Shown: piece by piece, positions 52,893 through 64,000 of the stretch
How the letters are laid out: each line of letters opens with the position of its first letter
Position numbering within the stretch: position 1 is the first letter of the stretch
Source of the DNA: Dromaius novaehollandiae
Taxonomy: Eukaryota; Chordata; Aves; Casuariiformes; Dromaiidae
Length of the DNA: 64,000 bases
Direction of reading: 5' to 3'
Assembly: GCF_036370855.1 (NCBI RefSeq)
Contig: NC_088098.1
Span: 206,629,336-206,693,335 of the forward strand
The notes under the pieces: generated by a model
The model's input: only the letters and a program-made list of their open reading frames with translations
Told to the model about the DNA's origin: nothing
Databases searched by the model: none
Made by a program: the position numbers and the translations under genes

Positions 52893-53129
52893 TCAGTAGT
52901 CCCAGCTGATATCATCTTTCTGTAGCGAAGTCTGTATGGTTTGCATGTCTCTCAACAACTGCAGATTCTTCCGACTCTTCTCTCCAGGTTTGACTTTGAT
53001 GGGACCAGCATCCTTTCCTTTTGTGGTTACCGTAGTTGTTACTTTAACCTCACTAACAGGAAACCTGCTGTCTTTTATTTGTTTGGCAGAAGTCTTTTTG
53101 GACTTGCACTCTCTCTTAAGTTTCTCTAG
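52893..53129 (-). CDS. CEP57: CEP57 terminal coding exon
   Basis: The exon follows CTTTCAG and encodes 78 residues to TGA at 52895-52893. The first 45 or so residues are basic and diverged (LEKLKRECKSKKTSAK, then a Val/Thr-rich run). The end, KPGEKSRKNLQLLRDMQTIQ to SWDY, matches the conserved C terminus of CEP57. Confidence 0.96.
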   Translation of the reverse strand, partial: LEKLKRECKSKKTSAKQIKDSRFPVSEVKVTTTVTTKGKDAGPIKVKPGEKSRKNLQLLRDMQTIQTSLQKDDISWDY

Positions 53130-56100
53130 CTGAAAGAGAAGTCCAAAGTAAAAGTGTTAAGCAGTGACCTTGCTTTGGTTTATGTTCTCTATTTCTCCCA
53201 GAAGACTGAAATATCCTCCTCTTGTGCTGTCTTCCTCTACCCCAATGCTCATCTCACCCAGCAAAGCAAATGGCTATTTCCAAGTCATCTAGTTTCATGA
53301 ATAACTAAAATATTTCCCTTATACACAACATTGCTATATTTGCATCTTTACAGCTGCGTTTAGCATTATAGTCTGAACTACTAGGTTCTCTCTTTTAGAA
53401 CTGACAAGTTGATTTATGGGGAAGTGTCTCTATCATGAACATGAGAGGAAAAATTATATATGACACAAGGATACTCGGTTGTCCTTGTCACTGTCCAGTT
53501 TAAAAACAAAAACACACACACACGTGTTTCTATATACATACTAGTGTACTAGCGTTTTAATGGCTAGTCACTGCCAGAAGCAGATTTTAAAAGGAATACC
53601 AGAACTCTGCTGACACAAAGAATTGGGATCCACTGCTCAGCCTTATAAATCACAGCTTGTAAGACTCAATACTCCGCAATGAACACAGAGTTGGCATCAG
53701 CTTGCCTGGGGCCTGGACAGAGTGTCAAAGATGAGGACACACCCAAACATTCAACCAAACTGGGTAACTTGCACGATTTCCTTAATCTTAGGTAGTGGTG
53801 GTCTCTCCTCCCATTTTAGGGCATGCAGCAATTTTCTTAGCTGCTGACACCTAAAGACTTCTGTCAATAGCTAGTCAGAAGTATATAGCATATCCAGAAT
53901 CATTCCCATCATTACTACTGGGATTACTACACATCTGTTTTGCTGCAGCAAAGCCACTGAAGAGCATAAGAGAGATCAAAGGTAACTAATGTTTTTAATT
54001 GTTTTAAAAGACATCTAAAATGGACACATGTAAAATGTGATCAGCAGATTTCTCAGTACATATTTTATGTATTAAGTTGCATGAGATGAGGGTGAATCTT
54101 CTTGGTTCATATAAACTGAACTGGATAAAACTCATAGGGCTTAAACTCTTTGGAATAATTTCACTAAAATGAATGAACATTAGAGAAAACAGGGAATCAA
54201 AATGCTTCACAGCTTTAGATGAACAGCTACACTATTCAAAGAATTTAGAAAGTTGTTTTAAACTGAAACAGACCTTTTTTTTAAAAAAAATAAAACAAAT
54301 CAAAGCATGATTAAGTAGGTCACTTATGTCAAACAAAAGAGAGCTGCTAGAAGACTTAGTTTAACAGTGAGAAGGCCCTGGGAATCCTAGCATCTCTTTA
54401 AATATGAGTTAGGTTACTAGAAGTTCAGCATTTTCTTCAATGCAAAGAATGACATTTTATGAGAGCTTCTCCCCAGCTGGGGGACAGCTGATTGTTTCTA
54501 GGACCTTCATGCAAAGCAACTGCTTTGGTTCAGCATAGCTGCTTTATGCATGGCAGGAGTGAGAGTGTGACTGATCAGAACACATCCATCTCCTGACAGG
54601 TCAGATATCTGAGCAGAAATAGCTCACAGAGAGAGTCTGGGAGCCAGGAGGTAGACTAGTGCCCTCCAGCCCTGTACGCTGTTTCTCAGCTCATGTCCCT
54701 CCCAACCAGCATATACTGAGTTCACAGACTTCAACAGCTATGGAATTTGCTATTTTATCTTAGATGGTCTTTTCCCTGTTTGGGGGAAGGGGAAGAATAC
54801 AAAAAGCAATGCAAGAACAGATAGGAAGTTCTGCCTAGGATACAAGGAAGAGTAGGCACGAGGGTACCATGGTAAGACAGGAAGAATATTTCTGCAGAAA
54901 CACTGGGATAGAAAGATGGAGGGGTGCACACTTGGGCCTTCCAAATTCAAGTCAGGAAATACTCCTCTAAACAGTAGCTATTTCTGCTTTATTCAGTTGC
55001 TGCTACAGTAGGATAAGAATCCTTAAGATAACTGCAGAAACATGAACATGAGCAAGTAACTCACCCGTGCCCGATGCCTCCGAACTTTGCTGATTTGGTC
55101 TGCCTTTGCCTCCATCCTTCCCACCAGTGCCTCAAGTTCTCTCTCAAGTTCTTCCCTCACTGCAACCGTTGGGGCTTCCTGGACAAGCTTTGCTAGCTGC
55201 TGGTGATCACTAGCATGTAATTTAGACACAGAACACAGATTGCATCAGATTCCCTCAGCTTCTAATGCTTGCATGCCCCAATGTGAAATAACATCTCTAG
55301 GAAACCATAGCATCAGCAGCCAGAAATGTTCAATTTGGATTAAGAAACCAATAAGAACAATCTTGATGGTTAACATTATTACAGTAGCAAATCCTGGTGA
55401 CAATCTGCTGCAACATGAAGTTGTCAATAACATAAGTTGTTTCAAACTTCAATACACTCATTTAGAATTACAAAACAACTTCTTAAAGCAATGATTTCAG
55501 CACTCATTCAGTCACTGCTTGTAGATTTGTATCTACTGCAGTTGTGCAGTAGGATAACAAGTCATGTTCTATTAACCAGAAGGAGCAGAATGACGAGCAA
55601 AGCAAACCTTAACCAGAGTATTTCTCCACTGTATCAAGGGCTGCTCCTATGCTTCACCCCACCACTCACAAACTTGATATTGTTGCATGCAAACACAGCT
55701 ATGGAGTCCATACCATTTATTAGAATCTAGCTGTAATTCCTAGGAGAAAAGACACACTGCAGCAACTGGAAAGAACAGATTATGTGCCATAGACTACCCA
55801 AGACTATTTTTTTTCTCAGGCAAAGCCTTCTGGCTTTAAATTAAAAGGCAAAAGTACAGAGCATCTACACCCATTATCTGCAATGAAGAATATACCAAAC
55901 TCACAAACTCATCTGCCCAAATTCATCTTGCAAAGTCAGCAGCACTTCTGAGAGTTCTTCCTGAGATGAAGACGACTCCTTTGGCAGAGACGACCTTCTG
56001 CTTTTGCTGGCAGGATGAGCACTACTAATTGATTTTGCTAGGGGAGTATCATTGACCACACGATTGTTACACAGCGCTTTTGTGTGTTGTTTCATTAGGT

Positions 56101-59100
56101 GTAGCACATGTTGCACATTGGCACCAACTGAATGGCTGGGACTAGTAGACTGGAAGGAAAAATAAAAAAATACGTAAATAGATTTCTTTAAAACTGCATT
56201 GTTTCTAAATGTTCTCCATTGTTGACAATGTTGATAGCGTATTTTTTATTTGCTGCCAAGAATGCGTATTTGTTTGAATGAACATGCACTAACAAGAACA
56301 GCTTGACTAGTAGCATGGAGGAGACCCATTTTGGAAACGTCAGTTCAGCAAGTTACTGATATGGAACAAGGCTTTTGAAGACAAGCTCGAATAAAGAGTC
56401 AAAGAAAATAAAACAATCTGACCACTGGGTGTCAGGAGTGCACCAAGCCAAAGCTATTTAAGGAGCTGCATCTACTGAGCATTAGCTTTGGAATTAAGCA
56501 GCTCACCTTCCCAGCTACAAAGGGGACATCACCCAGAGACAGTCTGTAATGGGGCTGCGTAGTGAGATGGCTTGTAAGAGAGCATTTCTGAAAGGAAAGA
56601 AGAGAGAAATGTTTATCAAAGATGACACTAAAGCAAACCCATTTTCCCTTTGCTGTGTGATGAAAAAGGCAGCCTACTTCCTGATTCCATACACAGACTC
56701 CTTATCTTACCCCTCAGTGATTGTCTTTCTCTCCTCAAACATTACCTTATCCGGTTGCTTAGTTTTCTTCCTGGGTCTTCTTGCTTTTGGAGAGAGTGAT
56801 GGTGATGCTGCTTGAATCAACATTCTGTTGGTTTCCAGACCTGTCTGAAGCTATAATTGAGGGAAAAATGAAAATTACTGAAGTTACTTTAATAGATAGT
56901 CAGAGACAAAAAGTGATTTGAGATTTTGCAAAACAGTAATTTTTAGAATACAGGCTCTGTGGAGGCAAAGGCTGCAATTATGTGGGATGCTTCTGCAGTA
57001 TGAGTTCAATTTAAATATTAAATAAGAAGACTTCCTCTGATATCACCTCTCACCATTAAACCTAGCAAGTTAAAGAATTAGTCTCACTGAATTACTTCCA
57101 TGTAGGCAACTGCTGAAACATCAGCTCTGGGCTTTATCATTGACAAAGTATTGGAGAAGTCAAGCCCCCTCACCTGGCTCAACTGTATTTTTTAGCATAT
57201 AATTAAGAGGTTTACAACTATTCCTTCTGTTCTACTGGATCTGACAGGGGAAAAAATATATATATATATAAATATATATATATATAAAAATAAAAAATTT
57301 ACTGGAAGAGTTAATGTTAAAATTACCACTGTCAAAAGTGAGCTCTATATATGCTTCTCTGTTCTTTCCAACAGAAAGCTGTGGCGTGGCTTTAGAAATC
57401 ATTATTTCCTAATCAATCTCAGCTAGAAGCATTCACAAGATTTTTTTTTTTTTTTTTTTTTTTACAACTGAGACCCCTCCCCCAAAACTTATTGCAAAGG
57501 TTAATCTTTAACATGCTACTTCAGCATAGAACTGAGAGCTATTTAATGAACATGGCCACTTTAGAGTTAGGAAAAGGCCAGTGTCCTTATAGGCTTGTAA
57601 CCAACAGTATATCACATCTGTTTCTCCCCTCCCTCTACAACATTTCTAGTTCCAGTTATGAAGACAGGAGCACACTTTTTGACCTTGATCTATTTAAAGG
57701 TGAGAATTCCTCTGAAAAATTCCTATAAATAACTTTATGGGGTTCCCCATTAACTGTGCCACTGATTTCAGAACTACTACTTCCGCAAACAACAAACTGG
57801 ATCTTGTTACTATGTTACCAGCAAAAGCCTGTTGGTAGAGCTGCAAGGCAAATCCTCTCTCTATCGCACAACCAAAACTGTATCTGAAAGTCCAAGCAGT
57901 TACTCTGACTTTTTAATCGGAATCCCATAGTAATCTGTCCTCTGAAAATGTAGTATTTTTGAAAAGGAAAACCCATCTTTACTCAGAGTCCAAGTTAAGT
58001 TTACCAGGTTAGCAGCTAAAAAAAACCCTCCATAAAGTATACTAAAATTTGTGGATTTTTCTGCCTCTAATCTTAGAGTCATATTTTAAGAGCAGTTCTG
58101 TAAAACTGCAACTGGGGAAATGCTATCAGGAAGTATACAGGTTAACTTGAGCAATAATGAATCTGGTAGAAACTCCCCCAAACATCTCCCACCCTTCCTG
58201 AAGCAATTCTATATAATATGGTTTTACAAAGGAGAAGGGAATTCCAACAGGATTCTTGAAAGCAAGTGATTAAGGCTCCGGGTCACCAAATGAACTTACG
58301 TTGTTAGGACTGCTCAGCAGACTCTTGTGAATGCTTTTTGCCAGGAATAGAGGCTTAGCTCTCTAGTTCAGCAAGTATGGGAACTTTACGAACTCAAGCA
58401 CATAAAGCATATAAAGAAAGACAGACTTAAATCTGGGAAAGAGTTGGCAGAAGGTGCTAACAAGCTCTTGACCATGTCAGAGTCAAAAGTACAAATTTCT
58501 GTTCTCTTGAAGAGGAACTTGCTTGCAGAAGAAATATGAAAAAAGCTGGAAGGAGCTATATATCAGCATTTCTCTGGAAATCCTGAAAAATGCCTACCTA
58601 TCTGAATGTTGAGGTTTTTAGAGTTCAGATTTGCTGTTAACTTGAAGCAGTAAGCTACCCAGTTAACTGTATGGCACAGCCAATTCTGTTGGAAAAAATG
58701 ATGAACTGGATCCTCACACATCCTCAACTATGAGTCAGTATGAATTTCTACTCCCCTTTTCCAACGAGCTTCTTCTGAGTAAATTAAGCTTCAGTACAAA
58801 CATCTATTACCATGCTGTTTGGGAAAAAAAAAAAAAAAAAAAAAAAAAAGGCTTCCAAAACATTTAGACAAAAGGGGAAAACAAAAGGAAAAGGGCTACT
58901 CTTGGTATTTTGAACTTCAGACCAAAAGAACAAAAAAAACTCCAAAACAACATACAAAAAACAACCCCACCACCACCACTAGGTTTTCATTTTGTATATG
59001 GGAGACCCTATTAGCAAGTTTAGTTGAAAAGTTAATGGAATGGAAGAGCAAACTGCAGTGCATTCTAGTACAAAAGAAATTTCCTGCTGTTTACCTCAGC

Positions 59101-62100
59101 TGCTTTTTCCTGAACAAGCTTCCTTGCATGTTCTTCCTCCTGAAGCTTCTGTTCCAGCTCTTTCATTTTTTTCTAGTCAAAGTTAAATGAAAATGATATC
59201 ATCACTAATGAAGTCTACAATACTGAGAGCGCAAGCAAGAGTATCAATTCAACTTATTACTTCAAGCCAAGTGAAGACTTCAGAACTGGAATTATTCCTG
59301 GAGTTTTACCTGTATATCCATAAATACAGTAGCCAAGCACTTCTACTTAAAACTGGATTGATTTTTCTAGCTTTACTTTCACAATTGGTATCTGAATTTA
59401 AGTCATTATTATTAGCCTTTAATTAGCCCACAAGGGGAGCAACAGGACAATAATACCATCCTTCTCTTCAGTGGTATTAAAAAAAAAAAAAAAAAAAAAG
59501 AAAAAAAGCAGGTTGTTTTGTGTACATTATCCTGAAAGATTTTGTACGAAGAGCTAATAAAGGTATGTCACCTATCATTATAGCTGACTGAGAGGACACT
59601 TGCTTTATTTAGACTACTAAAGACATTTTTGCTAGTATCTAACTTGAACTCTTGAGAGAGAGAAATTTTGAACATCTAACTTTCTTCTATTAAGAACAAG
59701 GAGAAAAGTTTATATACGACATATCCAAGACATTCAAGTAAAACTGAGGAGATTTCATCTTTATGTTTAAAGGCAGGCAAGAAGTCGTTTGAGAGATCCT
59801 TTCAAAGAAAAGAGATAACAGGAGAGGTTCACATTTCTCTTTGTAGACGCTTCAACAAGAGGAAAAACTTTTTAAAGCAGGATACGTTTAAACTCCCAGT
59901 GTAGAAGTTATTTAATAAATTTGATTTTATACAGGAGAGTGAAAATGACCAGAGTTCCAGGACACAGAAAAACTTGCTCTCTCTTTCCCAGAGACTGAAC
60001 ACTATTTACAGAGCCACTGATCAGACTTTAGTCAGAAAAGCATACAATTCAAAATAACAGCTATAATTGTGTACTTTTATTTGCATTATTTATAAGGTCA
60101 GTACACTGAAAACTCAAAGGGGTGTTAAATAATTCTGCTTTAAGTATAACTAAGATATGATTGTTTATACAAAGGTGTTAAAAGGCAAATCCCTGGATAA
60201 GCATCCACAATGAAAGCAGTATATAAAGGAACTAGCTTTTCCTGTTAAATACAAGAACCCTTTTTGACAAGAATTTATTCTTTTCATAAAAGTCAAATAT
60301 ACCCCAGATAACAAAGTCATTTTCTGCCCTTTTCAGCATGTGTCACAACTCTTGCTTTCCACAGGGTCAGTCACACAAACAGAAATCTCAGTTTAATGTG
60401 TTATGTATGACAGAATTTTTAATATGGAAATACTGAAGCAAATCTTGTGCTTGAACCCAAATCTCACACATAGCTGAACCAATGCTTCTGTACTGAAATA
60501 AACTAAATATTCACTCAATCAGTTGTCTTAGCTGCAGGCATAGCTCAAACTCAGAGCTCATGTCAGAGCATGCTGGAAGTTCTCCACCCAAGTGATACTC
60601 CTAAAAGGAAATTACATTCCCACTTATGGGGGGAAAAAAAAGCATCACACATCCCCACTTACAAATTCAATGCTCATAATGGCTACAATTTTCACCGGGA
60701 GATGCAGATTATTGGTCCATCACCACAAGGACCAACGGGGGGTCAGGCCAGGGGTCTGGCTAATAGTGAAAACATGGACATTCCCTGATTACAATTCCCG
60801 TAACGTAAGGCAGCATGACACAAGAGAGAAATCCAGGTCAGCACTGAATTGACTAAAATATTCTGCCCAGTCATCCCTAACTGACACAAAACATTTCAGA
60901 GAAAAATGGAAACCAAGTTTTTCAACATCTACTTTAGCCCAGTTTCAAAAAAAAAAAAAAAAAAAATTGTGATCACCTTGCACATCCTTCTGGCTGTCAC
61001 TGAAACAAATTTAAAATAACTTTAACCAAAGCAGACAGAAAGGTATGAGACCTCAAAGATGCAGAATCCCTAAATTTCCTAAAAATTGTCTGCTGGGAAA
61101 AATATCCAAATTAGTTCCACCACAGAGGTGGTCAAACTTTTGTGTGAAGACAGCTCTTAGCTGTGTGCTTCACTACCTTGCCCATCAGCACCTGCTTGGT
61201 ATAACAGTCAGCACAGACATAGCTCAAGCAGGGCAGGTGTTGCTTCTCCCCACCTGGCAATTACAGGATATTGAACAACAAGGGGTGTCAGGTAGCATAC
61301 AGGCATAATACGATGGTAGGATTCATTACTTCTGTTGTTCAAAGAAGAAGGGCTTTGAGGAGGAGGGAGGGGTTTAAGTCTTACTGTTAACATTAGAAAG
61401 ATTACTACCAACTACAGTTCATCAAAATGTGTGATCTAGACATACATTCAAATTCTGACCATCTCTCACATACAAGACTAGAGCCTTAGCTGTACTTTTA
61501 GGAGACAGCCCTATCCCCATGCACAGAGATGCTCCGATCTACCCAGCCAGGCATCCACAGACTGCACTGCAGGAATACAGTTGCAACAAATATACATGAG
61601 AAGGGTTTGTTTGTTTATTTTTGAGGTAAATACTCCAATTAGGAGTCCTTCACATGAATAAGAAGGTCATCAACTCTCTGGCAATATCAATATTGGCAAT
61701 TGCTGGGTAAGGATAGCACTAGATGGCCAGGCTATGGCTGTGCAGGTTTTGGAGATTAAACGCTCTCAGTAAGACCCATAGGCAACTTATGCCATGGCAG
61801 AATATCTGAAATCAGAGGTAGTTAAATCATGGCTTACTTACAAGTAGTCACCTCACCACTTATTATCCATTTCAGTAGACCATGTATGGAAACGTTCTTT
61901 CTTCTAGCTTTAAGACTGAAACAAAACCTCAGTCCCTTCAAGAAAAATCTCTGGACTTGTGAATGTTAAAGTCCTCAATGGACAGGATTACAGAAAAGCT
62001 TCCATCCTAAAGGTGTCCTAGAAGTTCTGGAGAGCAAACAGACAAATTTATTTCTTGTCTTAAATTAAACTTGCAAGTGTTCCTGGGATCTTGCCACAAC

Positions 62101-62952
62101 TAAGGCAGAGATCACCACACAAGCGGCAGTTGCAATTTTTTTGAGCAAACAGTACAGTCACCCTTTCAGGATTATAAGGTTACACTTAGCATGTGGAGGC
62201 TCACATAGGAAGACAGCCTGCATGCACAGAGACAGACAGACCAGAAAGCAGACTCACAACAGTAGAATGATCACAAAGAAGATAAACCTTAGTCAGAGCT
62301 AAACCCAGACCTCTCTCAGTTCTTCAAACTTGATTAACTGTGTGGAATTTAGCACCCAATTCCACTAAAAGGATTTAATTGTGGTGGCTACTAATTCACA
62401 AAGATATCAGAGAATCACAGACATCTAGTGTGATCCAGAAAAAGATCAACTGATCTGCTTGCTGAAATTAAGTTCACCAGCCAGGTACAAAGAGACAAAT
62501 AAGCCAGCCCCTTCCAAATTCCAGCTGCCATGCTTGGTAAAAGTCCTTGAGAAAGGAAATCTTGTTGCTGAATCAGTTATTTCAGTTCTGACCCTGGAGA
62601 AACCTACTGTTACTTTCAATGAACAAGGTCACCCTTTCAAAGAGTTTGGCCCAGGTAAACAGTGCAATCAGTTTTGCTCCATAAATGGAGCTCACAACAA
62701 TAGGGTGTCAAGATCTTAAACAGCTTGCTACAGTTGCCTTATCAAGAACCATTGCATAGCCTGGAAGTCTTGCAGCAGACTGACTAGCTGAAGATCTACT
62801 AGCAGACATGTCCTTACATACTCCTAGACAAACGCCATTTACTTCAGCATCTGATAAAAGCTGGTGTGCAGGGGGACAATTTTGACAGAGTTCAAAGCCG
62901 TTCCCAACACCAGAGTCTGATACTGGAGTATCCGCTCCTTCAAGCTATATAC

Positions 62953-62985
<33 letters not shown>

Positions 62986-63866
62986 ATGTGTGTACACATA
63001 TGTACATATATATGTATATATTTGCAGGTGGAAGCCTCTCTTTCCTTGAGCCCTCTGTAGCTCATACTTGAGAGTCTTGTGGTCTATCTGCAGAAGCAGG
63101 TGAAATCTATACTGGATTCCAGAATTCTAGCCCACAGATGGTACAGAGATAGAACATGACCAAACATGGTCATGCTCAACTTCTAAAAGCTACTGATTTA
63201 AAGAGAATCCTGAAAAGGCAGACTGGTTCAAACACACTGACAAGACATCTGGTGTTACAGGGCTAGCAACTCCAGACTCTAGAACCCTGCAAGCAAAAAA
63301 TCATCAGTAACTGTGCTTCTTAAGGGGAAGAGGCAAAAAGAAAAAATACACAAGCTAAGTCAAATCCGTGTCATAAAAGAATGTAACTGTAAGTATTCAG
63401 TATTGTGCAAGGTCACTCAGAGAAATTCAGCGTTTAGGGATACACTCAATTCTATATGCCTGTCACGAACTAACCACAGAAGAGGAACATCAACAAATAC
63501 TGTTAAGGCTAAACAGAACTTCAGTTCTTGTAGTGCATGGTCACTCAAGGCCTGACTGGCCATGTGGAGTTTCACTGAGAACTTCAAATTTTTATCCCAC
63601 TTTAGCTAAAGGAAAAAAAACAATGTCTAGTTGCTATCATGCTCTACAGAACAAAGTTTTGCTCAACTCTATTATTGACATGTAACTATAAAGTGTTAAT
63701 TACAATAATCAAGACAAATCTGATACAGTACACAGTAGAAATAACAGACCTCTGCTAGGGACTGCATTGTATTAAGTCTGGTGTACTCTTTTTCCAGCAT
63801 ATCCAGCTTTTCCAATTTAGACTGAACATGTGATTGATCAAAAAGCCGATCTCTTTCTAACGTACC
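52893..63866 (-). CDS. CEP57: CEP57, centrosomal protein of 57 kDa / translokin (last seven coding exons; 5' exons beyond the right edge)
   Basis: CEP57 is a coiled-coil protein of the centrosome and microtubules, named translokin for its role in FGF2 nuclear transport; human loss causes mosaic variegated aneuploidy (family knowledge). Seven reverse-strand exons joined at GT-AG sites give 335 codons and a TGA. In order they show the end of the centrosome-localisation coiled coil (LERDRLFDQSHVQSKLEKLD), a basic stretch RRPRKKTK, the PHYRLSLGDVPFVAGK block, the microtubule-binding domain (NVQHVLHLMKQHTKALC; LLTLQDEFGQMSF; DHQQLAKLVQEAPTV), and the C-terminal KNLQLLRDMQ with terminal WDY. Order and length agree with the last two thirds of the roughly 500-residue human protein. 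The paralogue CEP57L1 is less likely because MTMR2 is adjacent. No breaks are seen. The coordinates span the introns. Confidence 0.96.
53130..55064 (-). other. CEP57: CEP57 last intron
   Basis: The intron is 1.9 kb with a short CA run followed by GTGT near 53507-53527. No other recognised element. Confidence 0.88.
55065..55209 (-). CDS. CEP57: CEP57 internal exon (microtubule-binding domain, second part)
   Basis: The exon follows GCTAG. Its first base completes the Phe codon, and 48 codons follow: DHQQLAKLVQEAPTVAVREE, then LEALVGRMEAKADQISKVRR, ending HRAR before GTGAGT. Strong helical and coiled-coil character matches human. Confidence 0.96.
55210..56506 (-). other. CEP57: CEP57 introns on either side of the 55905-56149 exon
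   Basis: Introns 55210-55904 and 56150-56506 have GT-AG ends. The short open frames in them have no recognisable product, and no repeats stand out. Confidence 0.85.
55905..56149 (-). CDS. CEP57: CEP57 internal exon (microtubule-binding domain)
   Basis: The exon follows CTTCCAG and ends before GTGAGT with two bases of a Phe codon. It encodes STSPSHSVGANVQHVLHLMK, then KALCNNRVVNDTPLAK, a Ser-rich linker, and EELSEVLLTLQDEFGQMSF. The two helical parts are the conserved core of the CEP57 microtubule-binding family. The Ser-rich linker is variable. Confidence 0.96.
56507..56587 (-). CDS. CEP57: CEP57 internal exon (PHYRLSLGDVPFVAGK block)
   Basis: The exon follows CTTTCAG and ends before GTGAGC, giving 27 codons. 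The second half PHYRLSLGDVPFVAGK is a conserved CEP57 block; the first half is variable. A 158-base intron separates it from the preceding exon. Confidence 0.94.
56746..56850 (-). CDS. CEP57: CEP57 internal exon (basic linker)
   Basis: The exon follows TTATAG and ends before GTAATG. Its 35 codons begin LQTGLETNRMLIQAASPS, then give the basic run ARRPRKKTKQPDK, a likely nuclear-localisation or microtubule-contact patch. The middle of the exon is diverged from human while both ends align. Confidence 0.93.
57255..57296. repeat. AT dinucleotide microsatellite
   Basis: Two blocks of alternating TA are separated by a single extra A and flanked by A-rich sequence, inside a CEP57 intron. Confidence 0.95.
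57441..57463. repeat. 23-base T homopolymer
   Basis: An uninterrupted T run in a CEP57 intron; it reads as poly(A) in the CEP57 transcript. Confidence 0.95.
58824..58849. repeat. 26-base A homopolymer
   Basis: An uninterrupted A run in a CEP57 intron, about 250 bases after the donor of the 59095-59172 exon. It reads as poly(U) in the CEP57 transcript. Confidence 0.95.
59095..59172 (-). CDS. CEP57: CEP57 internal exon (coiled coil)
   Basis: The exon follows GACTAG and ends before GTAAAC. Its 26 codons encode KKMKELEQKLQEEEHARKLV then QEKAAE. It is strongly charged and heptad-like, continuing the coiled coil of the previous exon. Confidence 0.95.
59479..59507. repeat. A-rich tract (A21-G-A7)
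   Basis: Twenty-one A bases, one G and seven more A bases in the large CEP57 intron. Confidence 0.95.
60947..60966. repeat. 20-base A homopolymer
   Basis: An uninterrupted A run in the large CEP57 intron. Confidence 0.95.
62946..63021. repeat. Compound TA/CA/TG microsatellite
   Basis: A TA run passes into a CA run of about ten units, then a TGTGTG-like segment and another TA-rich segment. The CA and TG parts are complementary and could fold back on each other. Confidence 0.95.
63750..63866 (-). CDS. CEP57: CEP57 internal exon, first in window (coiled coil)
   Basis: On the reverse strand the exon follows TTTCAAG and has 39 codons, GTLERDRLFDQSHVQSKLEK and onward to NTMQSLAE. It aligns to the human SLERERQHDQTHVQSQ region of the centrosome-localisation domain. 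The donor reads GTCTGT, with C at +3, which is uncommon. Confidence 0.94.
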
Positions 63867-64000
63867 CTTGAAAAGAGAAGAAAACAGCAAAACAATTAAG
63901 CACAATAAAATAGGAACATCCGTAGTAAGTCTTATGTCTGCAATGCAAAGGGGATCCATAAATAAACCAAAGAAACCACCAGCTTCTTTGTGCAATTCTA

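Larger units (their letters stand above)
56851..59094 (-). other. CEP57: CEP57 intron with AT-rich simple repeats
   Basis: The intron is 2.2 kb. It holds an AT dinucleotide tract (57255-57296), a 23-base T run (57441-57463) and a 26-base A run (58824-58849). Nothing else was recognised. Confidence 0.88.
59173..63749 (-). other. CEP57: CEP57 intron, largest in the window for this gene
   Basis: The intron is 4.6 kb. It holds A runs at 59479-59499 and 60947-60966 and a compound TA/CA repeat at about 62946-63021. The open frames in it (for example 61045-61308) have no recognisable product. 63867-64000 is the start of the next intron upstream. Confidence 0.88.

Noticed and set aside
62408..62432. 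AGAGAATCACAGA-like string, as a bird CR1 3' end
   Set aside because: CR1 tails show tandem 8-base units and a conserved preceding segment; neither is present.

Overview
This is vertebrate nuclear DNA: AT-rich, intron-dominated, and holding parts of two ordinary conserved genes that converge tail to tail. MTMR2 (myotubularin-related phosphatase 2) runs left to right. Fourteen coding exons lie between 8197 and 48207, followed by a 3'UTR to about 50135. CEP57 (centrosomal protein 57, translokin) runs right to left. Its last seven coding exons lie between 63866 and 52893, with a 3'UTR reaching about 51835. The two 3' ends are about 1.7 kb apart. Convergent MTMR2 and CEP57 neighbours are also the human 11q21 arrangement, which supports orthology. 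Compact introns, very little recognisable transposon sequence and degenerate ancient amniote repeats suggest a sauropsid, most likely a bird. This is inference; no lineage-diagnostic CR1 3' end was found.

Layout: 1-8196 is MTMR2 intron 1, because the short exon 1 lies upstream of the window. It contains a GC/CpG-enriched block at about 4640-5185. 8197-30636 holds exons 2-7 (N-terminal tail, PH-GRAM domain, start of the phosphatase), including a 15.5 kb intron 2. 30637-38435 is the large intron 7. 38436-48207 is a denser run of exons 8-15 (phosphatase core with the CX5R loop, coiled coil, C-terminal PDZ ligand). 48208-50135 is the MTMR2 3'UTR, 50136-51835 looks intergenic, and 51836-64000 is the 3' part of CEP57.

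The spliced MTMR2 exons give 616 complete codons. If exon 1 matches the human one (26 codons plus two bases), the protein is 643 residues, the human length, and the catalytic cysteine falls at residue 417 as known. Every exon junction keeps frame with GT-AG ends. The CEP57 exons give 335 codons, about the last two thirds of the protein, ending in the family's WDY.

The two genes are not known to work together: MTMR2 is an endosomal 3-phosphoinositide phosphatase and CEP57 a centrosome/microtubule protein. I found no other gene, RNA gene, CRISPR array or novel system. The remaining signals are splice-site oddities, simple repeats, ancient repeat remnants and candidate regulatory sequence.
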